Shown here in pieces: positions 1 to 8,455 of a stretch of DNA of 64,000 nt (the first letter of the stretch is position 1; each line of letters starts with the position of its first letter). A model generated the notes under the pieces. The model ran no database searches, was not told the origin of the DNA, and saw nothing but the letters and a program-made list of their open reading frames with translations. The position numbers and the translations under genes were made by a program. The stretch covers positions 32,826-96,825 of the forward strand of contig KV919061.1 in the NCBI GenBank assembly GCA_002049455.2. Direction: 5' to 3'. This stretch comes from Porphyra umbilicalis. Lineage: Eukaryota; Rhodophyta; Bangiophyceae; Bangiales; Bangiaceae.

Positions 1-489
1 TACGGCGCCACGTTCTCATGTAGCAGGAAACGCCAGGCGACAGTGGCTGCGTCAACCGCGGAAGCTGAATATATAGCCGCCACCGCAGCCGCAAGAGAGG
101 CGCTGTGGGTGCTCAAGTTCATGGCTGACCTGGACTTGCCCTACGATGCGGTGCCCGTCCTCGAGGACAATAACGCGTGCAGGGCGATGGCAAGCAACCC
201 CGAGGACACCGGGCGAGCCAAGCACATCGACATCGCTCACCACCTGGTGCGGGAGCGGGTCGCCACCGGCGACATTAAGCTACTCCCCGTGACGAGCGTG
301 GAGCAGCCGGCTGACGGGTTGACAAAGCCCAGGGGGTCGCCCGCGTTCGACACCTTTCGCAGCCGATTCGGTATGGCCAACGGGATCCGCACCGGGGCAG
401 GTCAAGACGGGTACGTCGACTGTCGGAAAAGGGGCACGCGGCTGTGGGGGAGTGTTGGCCACCGGCCAGACAGCCGCGTGTCTGTCTGA
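1..489 (+). CDS. Ty1/copia polyprotein, C-terminal RNase H end (5' partial)
   Basis: The frame is open from the window edge to a TGA at 487-489. It reads the conserved end of a copia RNase H: a KRQATVAASTAEAEYIA motif near the start, then KHIDI..HLVRE and a Q.ADGLTKP motif. In this family the domain degrades the RNA of the RNA/DNA hybrid during reverse transcription. Only the C-terminal portion is visible; RT and integrase would lie to the left. A polypurine tract and LTR-like start fall inside the last codons, so the frame probably runs a short way into the LTR. Whether the rest of the element is intact cannot be seen. Confidence 0.88.
   Translation, partial: YGATFSCSRKRQATVAASTAEAEYIAATAAAREALWVLKFMADLDLPYDAVPVLEDNNACRAMASNPEDTGRAKHIDIAHHLVRERVATGDIKLLPVTSVEQPADGLTKPRGSPAFDTFRSRFGMANGIRTGAGQDGYVDCRKRGTRLWGSVGHRPDSRVSV
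441..452 (+). other. copia polypurine tract
   Basis: GCTGTGGGGGAG sits immediately before TGTTGG. G-rich tract plus TGTTGG is the usual junction between copia polypurine tract and 3' LTR, where plus-strand DNA synthesis starts. Confidence 0.6.
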
Positions 490-719
490 GTGTCGGTGTC
501 TGAGGGCCAGGCAGGAAGTACCACAGAGGGATGAATGACAGAGTAGTTACGGACAGGGGATCAACTCTGCAGGAGTGGATTCGATCTGATGGGGAGATTG
601 TTAGGGAGTGACGGGAGGTGTCAGGAGAGGCACGGGTACCCGTCCTGAAGGGGTCAAAACGGCATGCGCTGGCGCCCCCACGACTACTGATTAAAATCAC
701 AATCACGCCTAGGACAACA
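453..719 (+). repeat. probable copia 3' LTR (right end uncertain)
   Basis: The start at TGTTGG is supported by the polypurine tract next to it. The end is a guess: GACAACA at 713-719 gives a TGTTG...CAACA terminal pair. No second LTR is in the window, so length and target duplication cannot be checked. Confidence 0.3.
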
Positions 720-1842
720 CCATACGGTCCCCAATCGCACATCAGCATCCCCACCTTTCCGCGTTTCTGGCACGTAAACCGTGAGAAATCTCCCGATATC
801 GGGCGGTTGCGACAGTCCGGCCAAGAAAAACCGGATCAGCGACCAAGAAACAGTGAGTCCTCGAGAGTGCACGGCTCTTGAACAGATACAGCTGCGATTG
901 GTTTAAATGCAATCATACGTTTGATTTTAGCCAATGAGATGTTTATATTGATACTCAGTCCACAGCGAGACGGATGCTTGTCCTTATTTAATCCTAGCTG
1001 CAAAATCGAGAAATCCACGGGATAAGACTGAGGATCGGTTTTCCCATACAGCCACATCGATTCTCGAGGTTGGTTCGACGCGTTTCTCAGATCGTACTGT
1101 ATTGATCCACAGATTGGCTCAGGACCGTCTGTCAGTTATTCCGAAGGATCGTCCTGAGGCGATCCCACACCCGATGTGGGGCAAGACATGGAATTAATCA
1201 GCACTCTATCCTGCGAGCTCTTCCAGTGCTCCCGTCTAGTCTATCCTCAAGATCATCGTGAGGATCATCTGCGGAATCTTCAGGAACAGTCCCCCTGATA
1301 GTCGTCAGGATCAAACTGAGAACGAGGCAACGGACTAGCCCATGGCAGGAGCAGTTGCACAAGTGGACACGTCGCTTTGTCGCCCAAGTGCGGTTGATCT
1401 TGGAGGGTCTTGCAACCGCAAAACGTACAGATCTGACTACCGGAACGTCGCTCGTCTCTGGCGCACGCACCTGAGTCTCGGGAGAGCCTCGGCGTGGTGC
1501 ATTGCCTCTGCACCGCCCTCCTCCACCGCTTGTCCTGCAACCTTGTCCTTGTATGCTGCTGTTATCGTACTGCCCCCGCTCCGTGCATATGCCCAGCTCT
1601 TGGTGTCACCTCTCCTCGCGTCGCACTGTGTACCGTCTCTATATGAGGATCTCTTTGTTCTGCTTTCCCTCTGTGGTTGCGTTCTTGAGTTTGACCGTCT
1701 TATGCTTGACTACCCGTGTACACAAAAGGCCTCTCCCTGGACTGACGTCTAGTGTGTGTCACTACCACTAAACTTGGGTGACTGCCCGTGCTCGTACAGA
1801 ACGTGTTATTCCGCAGTGTACGACCACGGCACAAAAGAAGAC
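720..1842. other. no gene recognised; AT-richer spacer
   Basis: Short frames only. About 880-1060 is clearly AT-richer than its surroundings. Several GATC/CAGGATC-type words recur around 1080-1320, but I could not resolve them into a repeat. Confidence 0.3.
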
Positions 1843-4823
1843 ATGAAGCGTCGCCTGCGTGGCCCGCGAGGTGCTGCATTCTTTCATCGCAATGATGGGA
1901 ACCTATTGCACATGGAAGAGCAGCAAGCGTCATCAGGCTCGGCTGCCCGTACTGGCGGCTTGGAGGATCCTGAAAGCAGCGTCGCAAACCAAACCCCAGA
2001 TGATTCAGGCACCAGGGAGGCACCAGCGCATTCTGTGGGAGACAATGAGGACGTTGCTCTATCCTCCGACTCTGGGCGTGACGGGTGTCCCTCAGATGAC
2101 TCGGAATTCTCCTTCGAGGGGGACCGCGATCGTGGGGGCTTTGTATCACGTCGCGAGTTCGTGTGCTTCGGTTACCTGTACGGCAGAGCGCGCGTCACGC
2201 TGAGGCAGTACGACATTATGCGAGAGGCAGAAAACACCTTTGATCCGACAGAAAAATGGCCGTCGCGGTGGCGCTTGCGAAAACTGCGCGAGCACATGTT
2301 GAAGTCTGCAATACCCCTACGACGGGAGACGACAACACGCCAGCTACCTGTTGGAAAAGGGAAAGCCATGCGTAAACTGCCGAACGTGGAAGTGTCGTAC
2401 ATTACGTTTTCTGAGCACATAAAGAGGGACTTTGCGGATCCTGTAACAGCAGCACTGTTCCACAACAAAGGGGACTCTCGATTGTGCACTGTCGAGCGAC
2501 CGGCCGAGTTCTTTCAAACAGTGGCGGCCAGGGACCCCGCCAGGTTTAATCTGAACAGGGTCTTTTTCCGTGACGAACACAGCTTTGACATTGGATGCAC
2601 CGCCAAGATCTCTTTTGATGAAGCGACCGTGTTCGAGGCCCGCTTGTTAAGCACCTCCATGGCGCCTGATGGATGCGTAACCATATCGGCGTCCACGTAT
2701 GCTCCTGAACGCACGTTGCGGGTAGGTGACTCACTCGCGCTGTTTGAGGCGCTCCCCGGGTTTATGCCGCCAGAGCGCAGGGCGTCCTGTTTCACGGAAG
2801 AGCGCCGTGTTACGCTACGCTTCACGCGGTCCGGTGGTGTGTTTGTTATCGCCGTACGGGAGTCAACCGAGCATGAAAAGGATTCATGGTCAGCTTTGAC
2901 TGCCACCAGCCCCTTAGAGCTGTCACATGTGCCTCAGCCCTGCGAAGACAACCTTTCCGAGAAGGACCCATATGTGCTGTACGTGTCGCTGTACGGCGAC
3001 GAGTTCAATGTGCATAAGCGTCGCCGCGGAAGCCTGGAGGGCTAGTACAGGGGTTACACATCGCTGTGCTTGGAGGATCGTGCGTATTCTGTCCGTCCTC
3101 TCTTTCACCTCCCCCCAGGCGCAAGCCCGGATGCCCTGCTCAAAAGAATCGTCGACGACTTGATTATAGCAGGTCAGGAGGGCTTGGCTGTCTATGACGC
3201 CTTCAAAAAGGAGAGTGTTGTCATTCGGGTGTACCTGTGCCTGGGTGAATTTGATTTTCCCATGGCCGCCAAGTTCTCCAACTCAATAGGCGCCCCAGGC
3301 AAAGAGCACTGCACAAGCTGCGACATTGTGCAAACAAAAACACTCACAGAAAGGAAGGAGAGAGCGATGAGCAGCACGGTATCTTTCAATGTGAAGGACT
3401 CACGGTACTCAAGAACGCAAGAGCGAACTTCTCTCGTCAGGTCTGTCATAAAGAACAAACCGTGACTATCGACAGACGCATTGAAGGACGCACTCCTCTT
3501 GAATGGCATTACGGACAAGACAGGCAGTCTAATGATGCGCCTGGCCGAGGCCCGGGGACCTGGGACGTTTGACATACACGAGCACGTAATAGTTGCTCCT
3601 TCACATCTACTTTACTACAACATCGGCTCACACCTCCTGATGGAAGCGTATGAGGCGCTCTCAATTGAGCAGCGAGACAAGTTCATGCGGGAAATGCGCC
3701 GAAATGCGAAGCATGTTCCGACACACACGATCCTGTCCTCATTCGAGCCAGAAAAAATGGGTGGCACAACTCTGTCAATGTCAGACTATGCAGTGCTGTA
3801 GGTCCCACTGTCATACAGTACCTTGTGCACAGCACGGCCACGTCACCTCACGCACGTGCTGCTCTCAGAGGTTTCAAGGCCCTGCGACGGTTTTCCACGG
3901 CACTGTTCTATGTGCCAACACTCTTTTCGGACGGGGAGAAGGCCATGAGAGAGCGGCCGACAGTCGCTGAGCTCCAAGTTATGGGCGAGAGCCTCATGAT
4001 TAAGCTGCGTAGACTATTACCCTTTAACGGAAGTTGGGAGAGACCGTCCGTACATCGTGTACTGGAACTGTTATATCGCACCCTCCCACTTGCGCAGCTG
4101 GGGTCAGCGATATGTGAGCTCATTTTCGAGAAGTTCCACCAACATTCGAAGCGGGAGGTGAGCCAGAGTAACAGTCGGAACCCCGCTGAGTACTCCATGC
4201 AAAGGTGGGGAGACACAGAGCAGTACTCACGGGTTCTTTCCATGCCCGGCGCACATGGGATTCCTGCTTCGTGGCTTATTGGTCAAGAAGGCCAGCCACT
4301 GAAGTATGTCACTCTTCATAGCCTCGGTCCTCACAAACGACAATCACTGTCCACCAACATGCGCTGGCGTCCACGAACAGCCGCGCGCACGGTTCTGGGA
4401 TCCACGGAGGAGTTCTGGCGAAGTCGTGCGCCCAACGCAACTCTGGCATTCTGGCGTCAAGCCACGCAAGCGCATCGACCGTCTGTCCTCCGAGAAGGGT
4501 CCACAGTGTCTCTGCATGAGAACGGAGCCAACCCCGAACACGAGTCCGGCTCCGATCTGTTGGATAGCAGAGAATTGCGCTTTGTCCGTGTGCAGTCCAT
4601 TGGAACAATCGATGGCGAGCTCCATGTCGCCTGTGAGACCTGGACGATACCAGCGATGGCATTCAGCGTCTTGGGACAGCCCGCTGAAGTCACAATCGAC
4701 ACTGAAGCTAGATTGTCTTTGATACCAGCTGACCATGTGAGACAACTTGCCTTCGTTCTGCCCTGCGGGCAGCACAACGTGATGTTCACCAAGAGATCTT
4801 GCTGCCACTTCAAGAGTGGATGA
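1843..4823 (+). pseudogene. tnp2/CACTA-like transposase gene, decayed copy 1
   Basis: A coding region in one frame from the ATG at 1843 to 3801, broken by TAG at 3043-3045, TGA at 3463-3465 and TAG at 3799-3801. It continues in another frame from about 3825 to 4823. The N-terminal part (to about 2190) is acidic and Ser-rich. A central piece reads HCTSCDIV (a C-x2-C), then DIHEHVIVAPSH and EPEKMGGTTLSMSDYAVL. The last part has an FEKFHQHSKREV stretch. The same order occurs at 48.3-51.3 kb, so this is a repeated protein-coding element. The layout recalls tnp2/DUF4218-type CACTA transposases, but I see no catalytic triad I can name, so the family assignment is an inference. At the stop near 3043 copy 2 has a sense codon, which supports decay here rather than an exon border. 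It is convergent with the JmjC gene that follows. Confidence 0.5.
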
Positions 4824-5068
4824 CTGGGGGCATTTTTGCCAATGCGGCTGCGCTAGGATGGGGCTGAGTGAAAGAGCATATTGTGTTCTCTGGATGTAGC
4901 AACTCGCCGAGCAAAACGAGCAATATTGTCAAGGCAGTATCACACGAAAAAGAAGATGAAAAAAGCACACAAACCTCCACGCCCAACCGGGAACGTCGGA
5001 AGTAAGAGCTCAGGACCCGGAGACTATCAAACAAAAGAAAATCAGTGGTAACCAGAAACATGTCTTAC

Positions 5069-8000
5069 TCAAGAGGCACCCTTCGGCCCCCCCCCCCCGA
5101 GCACCTTCAGCTTGTCCACCAACAGGTACACGCGGCTGTTGGGCAGCCGCTGCACCAGCACAGGAGCATGGCATCCGGCCAGGTCCTTAGAAGTCGGAAG
5201 ACCCTGGCTGAGACGATCGTGCTCTGCATCGAACATGACAGGTGCACACCGCCAGCAGCACAGTGGCGCGTGAGGAACCGCATCATCACCAAGCTGCTCA
5301 ATGCACGCCGGGCAGACAACCGCAGAAATCCATGTGACCACACCACAGTGAGGGCATGAAGCGCCGTCAACAGAGTAGTCTGTAACAGTTCCCTCCATCT
5401 CGTTCGGGAGCACTAAGGGCTCACCCTCCGGCTGGATCGCATTTTCGACGATAAACCGCTGAACAGCTCGTGATGTGCTTCCAAGGGCCACAGCAGTGGG
5501 CTTTTTGCCTCCCCAGCCTGGCTGAGAGTCCACTTCCATGAAGGTAACGACACTGTTGAGGTACTCTTCTAAGTACGACACCATCACGGCGACATCTCGT
5601 CGGAACTCTGCTGGCTCCCACGCTTCATAGGTCTTTGCATCGCCGCACCACCACTCCCCGTCGGCTAGCTTCTGAGCGGCAAGCACCAGCAACTGTTCGA
5701 AAGGGATGTGGATTGTGAGCTTCGTACGCCAGTGTGCGGCATGTTCTATCGCATAGGAGAGCCAACCCGTGCATGCCAGGTTCACCGCAGAGGCTATGTT
5801 TGGTCCCCCGTTGAAACCACTGTGCAGTACTCCGTACCCCGTTACAACGAAGTCCCCAGTCTCCATCGTGTGGAACCCCACGCGAACGCCATGCGCTAGA
5901 AACAGAGTCGCAGGCCAAAGGCACGCTTTCACGGCGAGAACCTCCCATACATCCCCTCCAGCCGCTGCCAGTACAGCGGGGTCCATGTGTTCTCGCATGA
6001 CGCGCTCGGCTCGCGGACGTTCAGGGGCAGGAATAAAAAACCAAAACTGATTTGAGCCCTTCTGCAAGTACGATGAGGACTGCAGCAGACTGTCCTCCAC
6101 GTGCCAGCTGAAGTGGGACCCTCTGGTCCCAGCGTAAAGCAGGTTGGTGTTGATCCCTTCGTACGTAGACGCGGCACCGAGCATGGTGTGGTGGTTTAGA
6201 GTGCGTGGATTCTCAAAGCGCTCACGAGGAGGAACAGGAGCCGCTATGGCGGTACAGGAAGGGTCGCCAAGGCTCCTGGTGCACCCATCCTCGTTTCGAG
6301 GTGACATATCTGAAAGATAGTACACATCGATTGGTCTTGGCTCACCGCCCATCACCATCTTCTCGTTCCGAGCAGCGGTCACCTGTTGCACCCATGTGAC
6401 GCTCGGATCATTCACACTGCTGAGGAAGCACTTCACACGAAAGTCTTTGTACTCGGCTCGAAGGGAACCTGCGCTCTCGCTGACCTTTCGGTTGAGTTCC
6501 GTAGCAGACAACCGTTTTTCCCGTTCTGACGGCAGCTGAGCCCTCAACTCTTTGCGTTTCACACTAGAGTCGGCCGCAGGCCTGCCAAAGAATGCGTCAC
6601 TCACGATTGTCGGGTATTGTGGGAAGGTCTGAACGCGCACTCTGAGCTTATCCCCGGTATGTCGCTTGGGCATGCGACTGGACGGAGGACGCCTCTCGGG
6701 GGCTACTACTCGAAAAACGTGAGCACCAAATGTCCGAATCGACGCAATCTTTGATCGAATCAGACCGTGCATTCCGAATTCAGGAACCGATGTCAATTCA
6801 GTAACAGGTGCTGAGTGGAACTGCATGACAGGTCGTGACGAGGACCCAACCGCCTGGGCAGACGCCTGCCCTTCGTCGTGATGTGCTGCTGCCGGGCCAC
6901 GCGCCTCATTGGCATGTGAGCCGCGGGTTGAGGGGGCATGTACTTCTCTGGCAGAATCAGCATCGTGCTTGATAGCACCTTCTCGGCGCTCGGCCGTGGT
7001 TTCACGGCGGCGGCTGACCTCTGGGGCACCTTTGACGTGGTCTGGGCAGTGTTTTTTCGTCGTAGCGTTGTCGGATACAGGCCCGAGCTGCATTGCCCTC
7101 TCGATATACGGTACGTACGACGACCCGGAGCGTCCAGGTTTGCCTCTGAGGCATGTAGAGGAGAGGGCCTCTGAAATAAACCTGAGGTCCTCCGCGTCCA
7201 AGCTGGATAACGGATCGTCATGGCGCGAGGCAGAGACTCCACTAAACAGAGACAAATCACCCCCAAGTTGACCAACTCCCACATCACAACCGCTACCGCC
7301 ATCATCGTCCCGATCGTCGGCAGCTGCAGCGTCGGTGGCCCCATGTCGCGCGTCTCCAGCAGCTCCGTCATGATGGCGTCGATCGCGTGGGCGAGCGACA
7401 ACGTGTCGATCGCCGTGCGCGGCGGTGTCGACACGGGTGTCGACGGCGCCGCCACCTACGCCATCACGGGCGGCGGCGTCTTGTTCTCTATGCACATGAA
7501 CACCATCAACAGCAACTCCACCATCACGGCGTCGGTCGTGCGTGCATGTTCCCAGGTCTCCATCGCCGTCGACGGCGGCGTCAGCACGGGCTCCGACATC
7601 GCGGCCTTCTACTCCAACACGGGTGTCGGCATTGTGACGTCGCTTCACATGATAGCCATCAACGACAACTCCACCAGCACGGCGTCGGTCCTGCGCGCGT
7701 GCACCAACTTGTCCATCGCCGTCCACGGCCGCAACATCTCGTTCGCCGTCGCCGGCGCTGCTGGCAGCGTCAACACGGGTGCCTGCAGGCACATATGACT
7801 CATCAACAACGGCTCCACGACCACGGCGTCGGCCGTGGGTGCGTGCGGCGACTGGGACATCGCTGTGCACGACGGCGTCGACACGGGCGCCGACAACGCG
7901 GCCGTCTCCTCCAGCACGGCCATCGGCATCACGACCTGCACGCACATGTAACACATCATCAACAGCTCCACGATCACGGCGTCGGCCGTGGGCGCGTGCG

Positions 8001-8098
8001 GCGACTTGGACATCGCCGTGCACGACGGCGTCGACACGGGCGCCGTCAACGCGGCCGTCTCCTCCATCACGGCCATCGGCATCACGACCTGCACGCAC
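5069..8098 (-). CDS. JmjN/JmjC histone-demethylase-like protein, C-terminal half
   Basis: JmjC proteins are Fe(II)/2-oxoglutarate dioxygenases that mostly demethylate histone lysines. Numbered from 8098, a JmjN-like stretch ends in a VVAPERRPP motif, followed by a JmjC core: GINTNLLYAG, then SHFSWHVED with the iron ligands H666 and E668, and the third ligand H759 in VLHSGFNGGPN. After the JmjC core come CPHC, CPAC and CCWRC pairs, placed like the C5HC2 zinc finger of KDM5-type enzymes. The first 250 or so residues are copies of a 51-residue Gly/Arg/Asp-rich repeat. The frame is the same as that of the ORF upstream (8102-10798), and only one TGA (8102-8104) separates them, so this is probably the C-terminal half of one protein of about 1,900 residues. 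The position next to a transposase-like gene suggests mobile-element cargo, but that is inference. Confidence 0.72.
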   Translation of the reverse strand: MRAGRDADGRDGGDGRVDGARVDAVVHGDVQVAARAHGRRRDRGAVDDVLHVRAGRDADGRAGGDGRVVGARVDAVVHSDVPVAARTHGRRRGRGAVVDESYVPAGTRVDAASSAGDGERDVAAVDGDGQVGARAQDRRRAGGVVVDGYHVKRRHNADTRVGVEGRDVGARADAAVDGDGDLGTCTHDRRRDGGVAVDGVHVHREQDAAARDGVGGGAVDTRVDTAAHGDRHVVARPRDRRHHDGAAGDARHGATDAAAADDRDDDGGSGCDVGVGQLGGDLSLFSGVSASRHDDPLSSLDAEDLRFISEALSSTCLRGKPGRSGSSYVPYIERAMQLGPVSDNATTKKHCPDHVKGAPEVSRRRETTAERREGAIKHDADSAREVHAPSTRGSHANEARGPAAAHHDEGQASAQAVGSSSRPVMQFHSAPVTELTSVPEFGMHGLIRSKIASIRTFGAHVFRVVAPERRPPSSRMPKRHTGDKLRVRVQTFPQYPTIVSDAFFGRPAADSSVKRKELRAQLPSEREKRLSATELNRKVSESAGSLRAEYKDFRVKCFLSSVNDPSVTWVQQVTAARNEKMVMGGEPRPIDVYYLSDMSPRNEDGCTRSLGDPSCTAIAAPVPPRERFENPRTLNHHTMLGAASTYEGINTNLLYAGTRGSHFSWHVEDSLLQSSSYLQKGSNQFWFFIPAPERPRAERVMREHMDPAVLAAAGGDVWEVLAVKACLWPATLFLAHGVRVGFHTMETGDFVVTGYGVLHSGFNGGPNIASAVNLACTGWLSYAIEHAAHWRTKLTIHIPFEQLLVLAAQKLADGEWWCGDAKTYEAWEPAEFRRDVAVMVSYLEEYLNSVVTFMEVDSQPGWGGKKPTAVALGSTSRAVQRFIVENAIQPEGEPLVLPNEMEGTVTDYSVDGASCPHCGVVTWISAVVCPACIEQLGDDAVPHAPLCCWRCAPVMFDAEHDRLSQGLPTSKDLAGCHAPVLVQRLPNSRVYLLVDKLKVLGGGGPKGAS

Positions 8099-8455
8099 AT
8101 GTCACACATCATCAACAGCTCCACGATCACGGCGTCGGCCGTGAGCACGTGCACCGACTTGGACATCGCTGTGCACGGCGGCGTCTACACGGGCGCCGCC
8201 AGTGCGGCCGTCTCCTCCATCACGGCCATCGGCATCACGACCTGCACGCACATGTAACACATCATCAACAGCTCCACGATCACGTCGTCGGCCGTGGGCG
8301 CGTGCGCCGACTTGGACATCGCCGTGCACGGCGGCGTCTACACGGGCGCCGCCAGTGCGGCCGTCTCCTCCATCACGGCCATCGGCATCACGACCTGCAC
8401 GCACATGTAACTCATCAACAACATCTCCACGATAACGGCGTCGGCCGTGCTTGCG
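7340..8455. repeat. 153-bp tandem repeat, about 7 units
   Basis: The word CACAT(G) recurs at 7493, 7646, 7790, 7943, 8096, 8249 and 8402: spacing 153 bp except one 144-bp unit. The first recognisable unit begins near 7340. As 153 is 51 codons, all frames stay open across units and long shadow frames appear on the plus strand. Units at 7943-8402 are the most alike. On the minus strand the array encodes a Gly/Arg/Asp-rich linker in the JmjC protein. Confidence 0.92.

Noticed and set aside
7220..7798. Plus-strand frame with regular hydrophobic repeats (ITASAV, DIAVH, TAIGITT) looking like a beta-helix protein
   Set aside because: It stops at most repeat borders (TGA 7798, TAA in several units) and has no partner domain; judged a mirror of the minus-strand repeat.
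7340..8455. CRISPR-like regular array
   Set aside because: Units are contiguous with no unique spacers, the organism is eukaryotic, and the array is coding; the 164-bp array at 10.9 kb fails for the same reasons.
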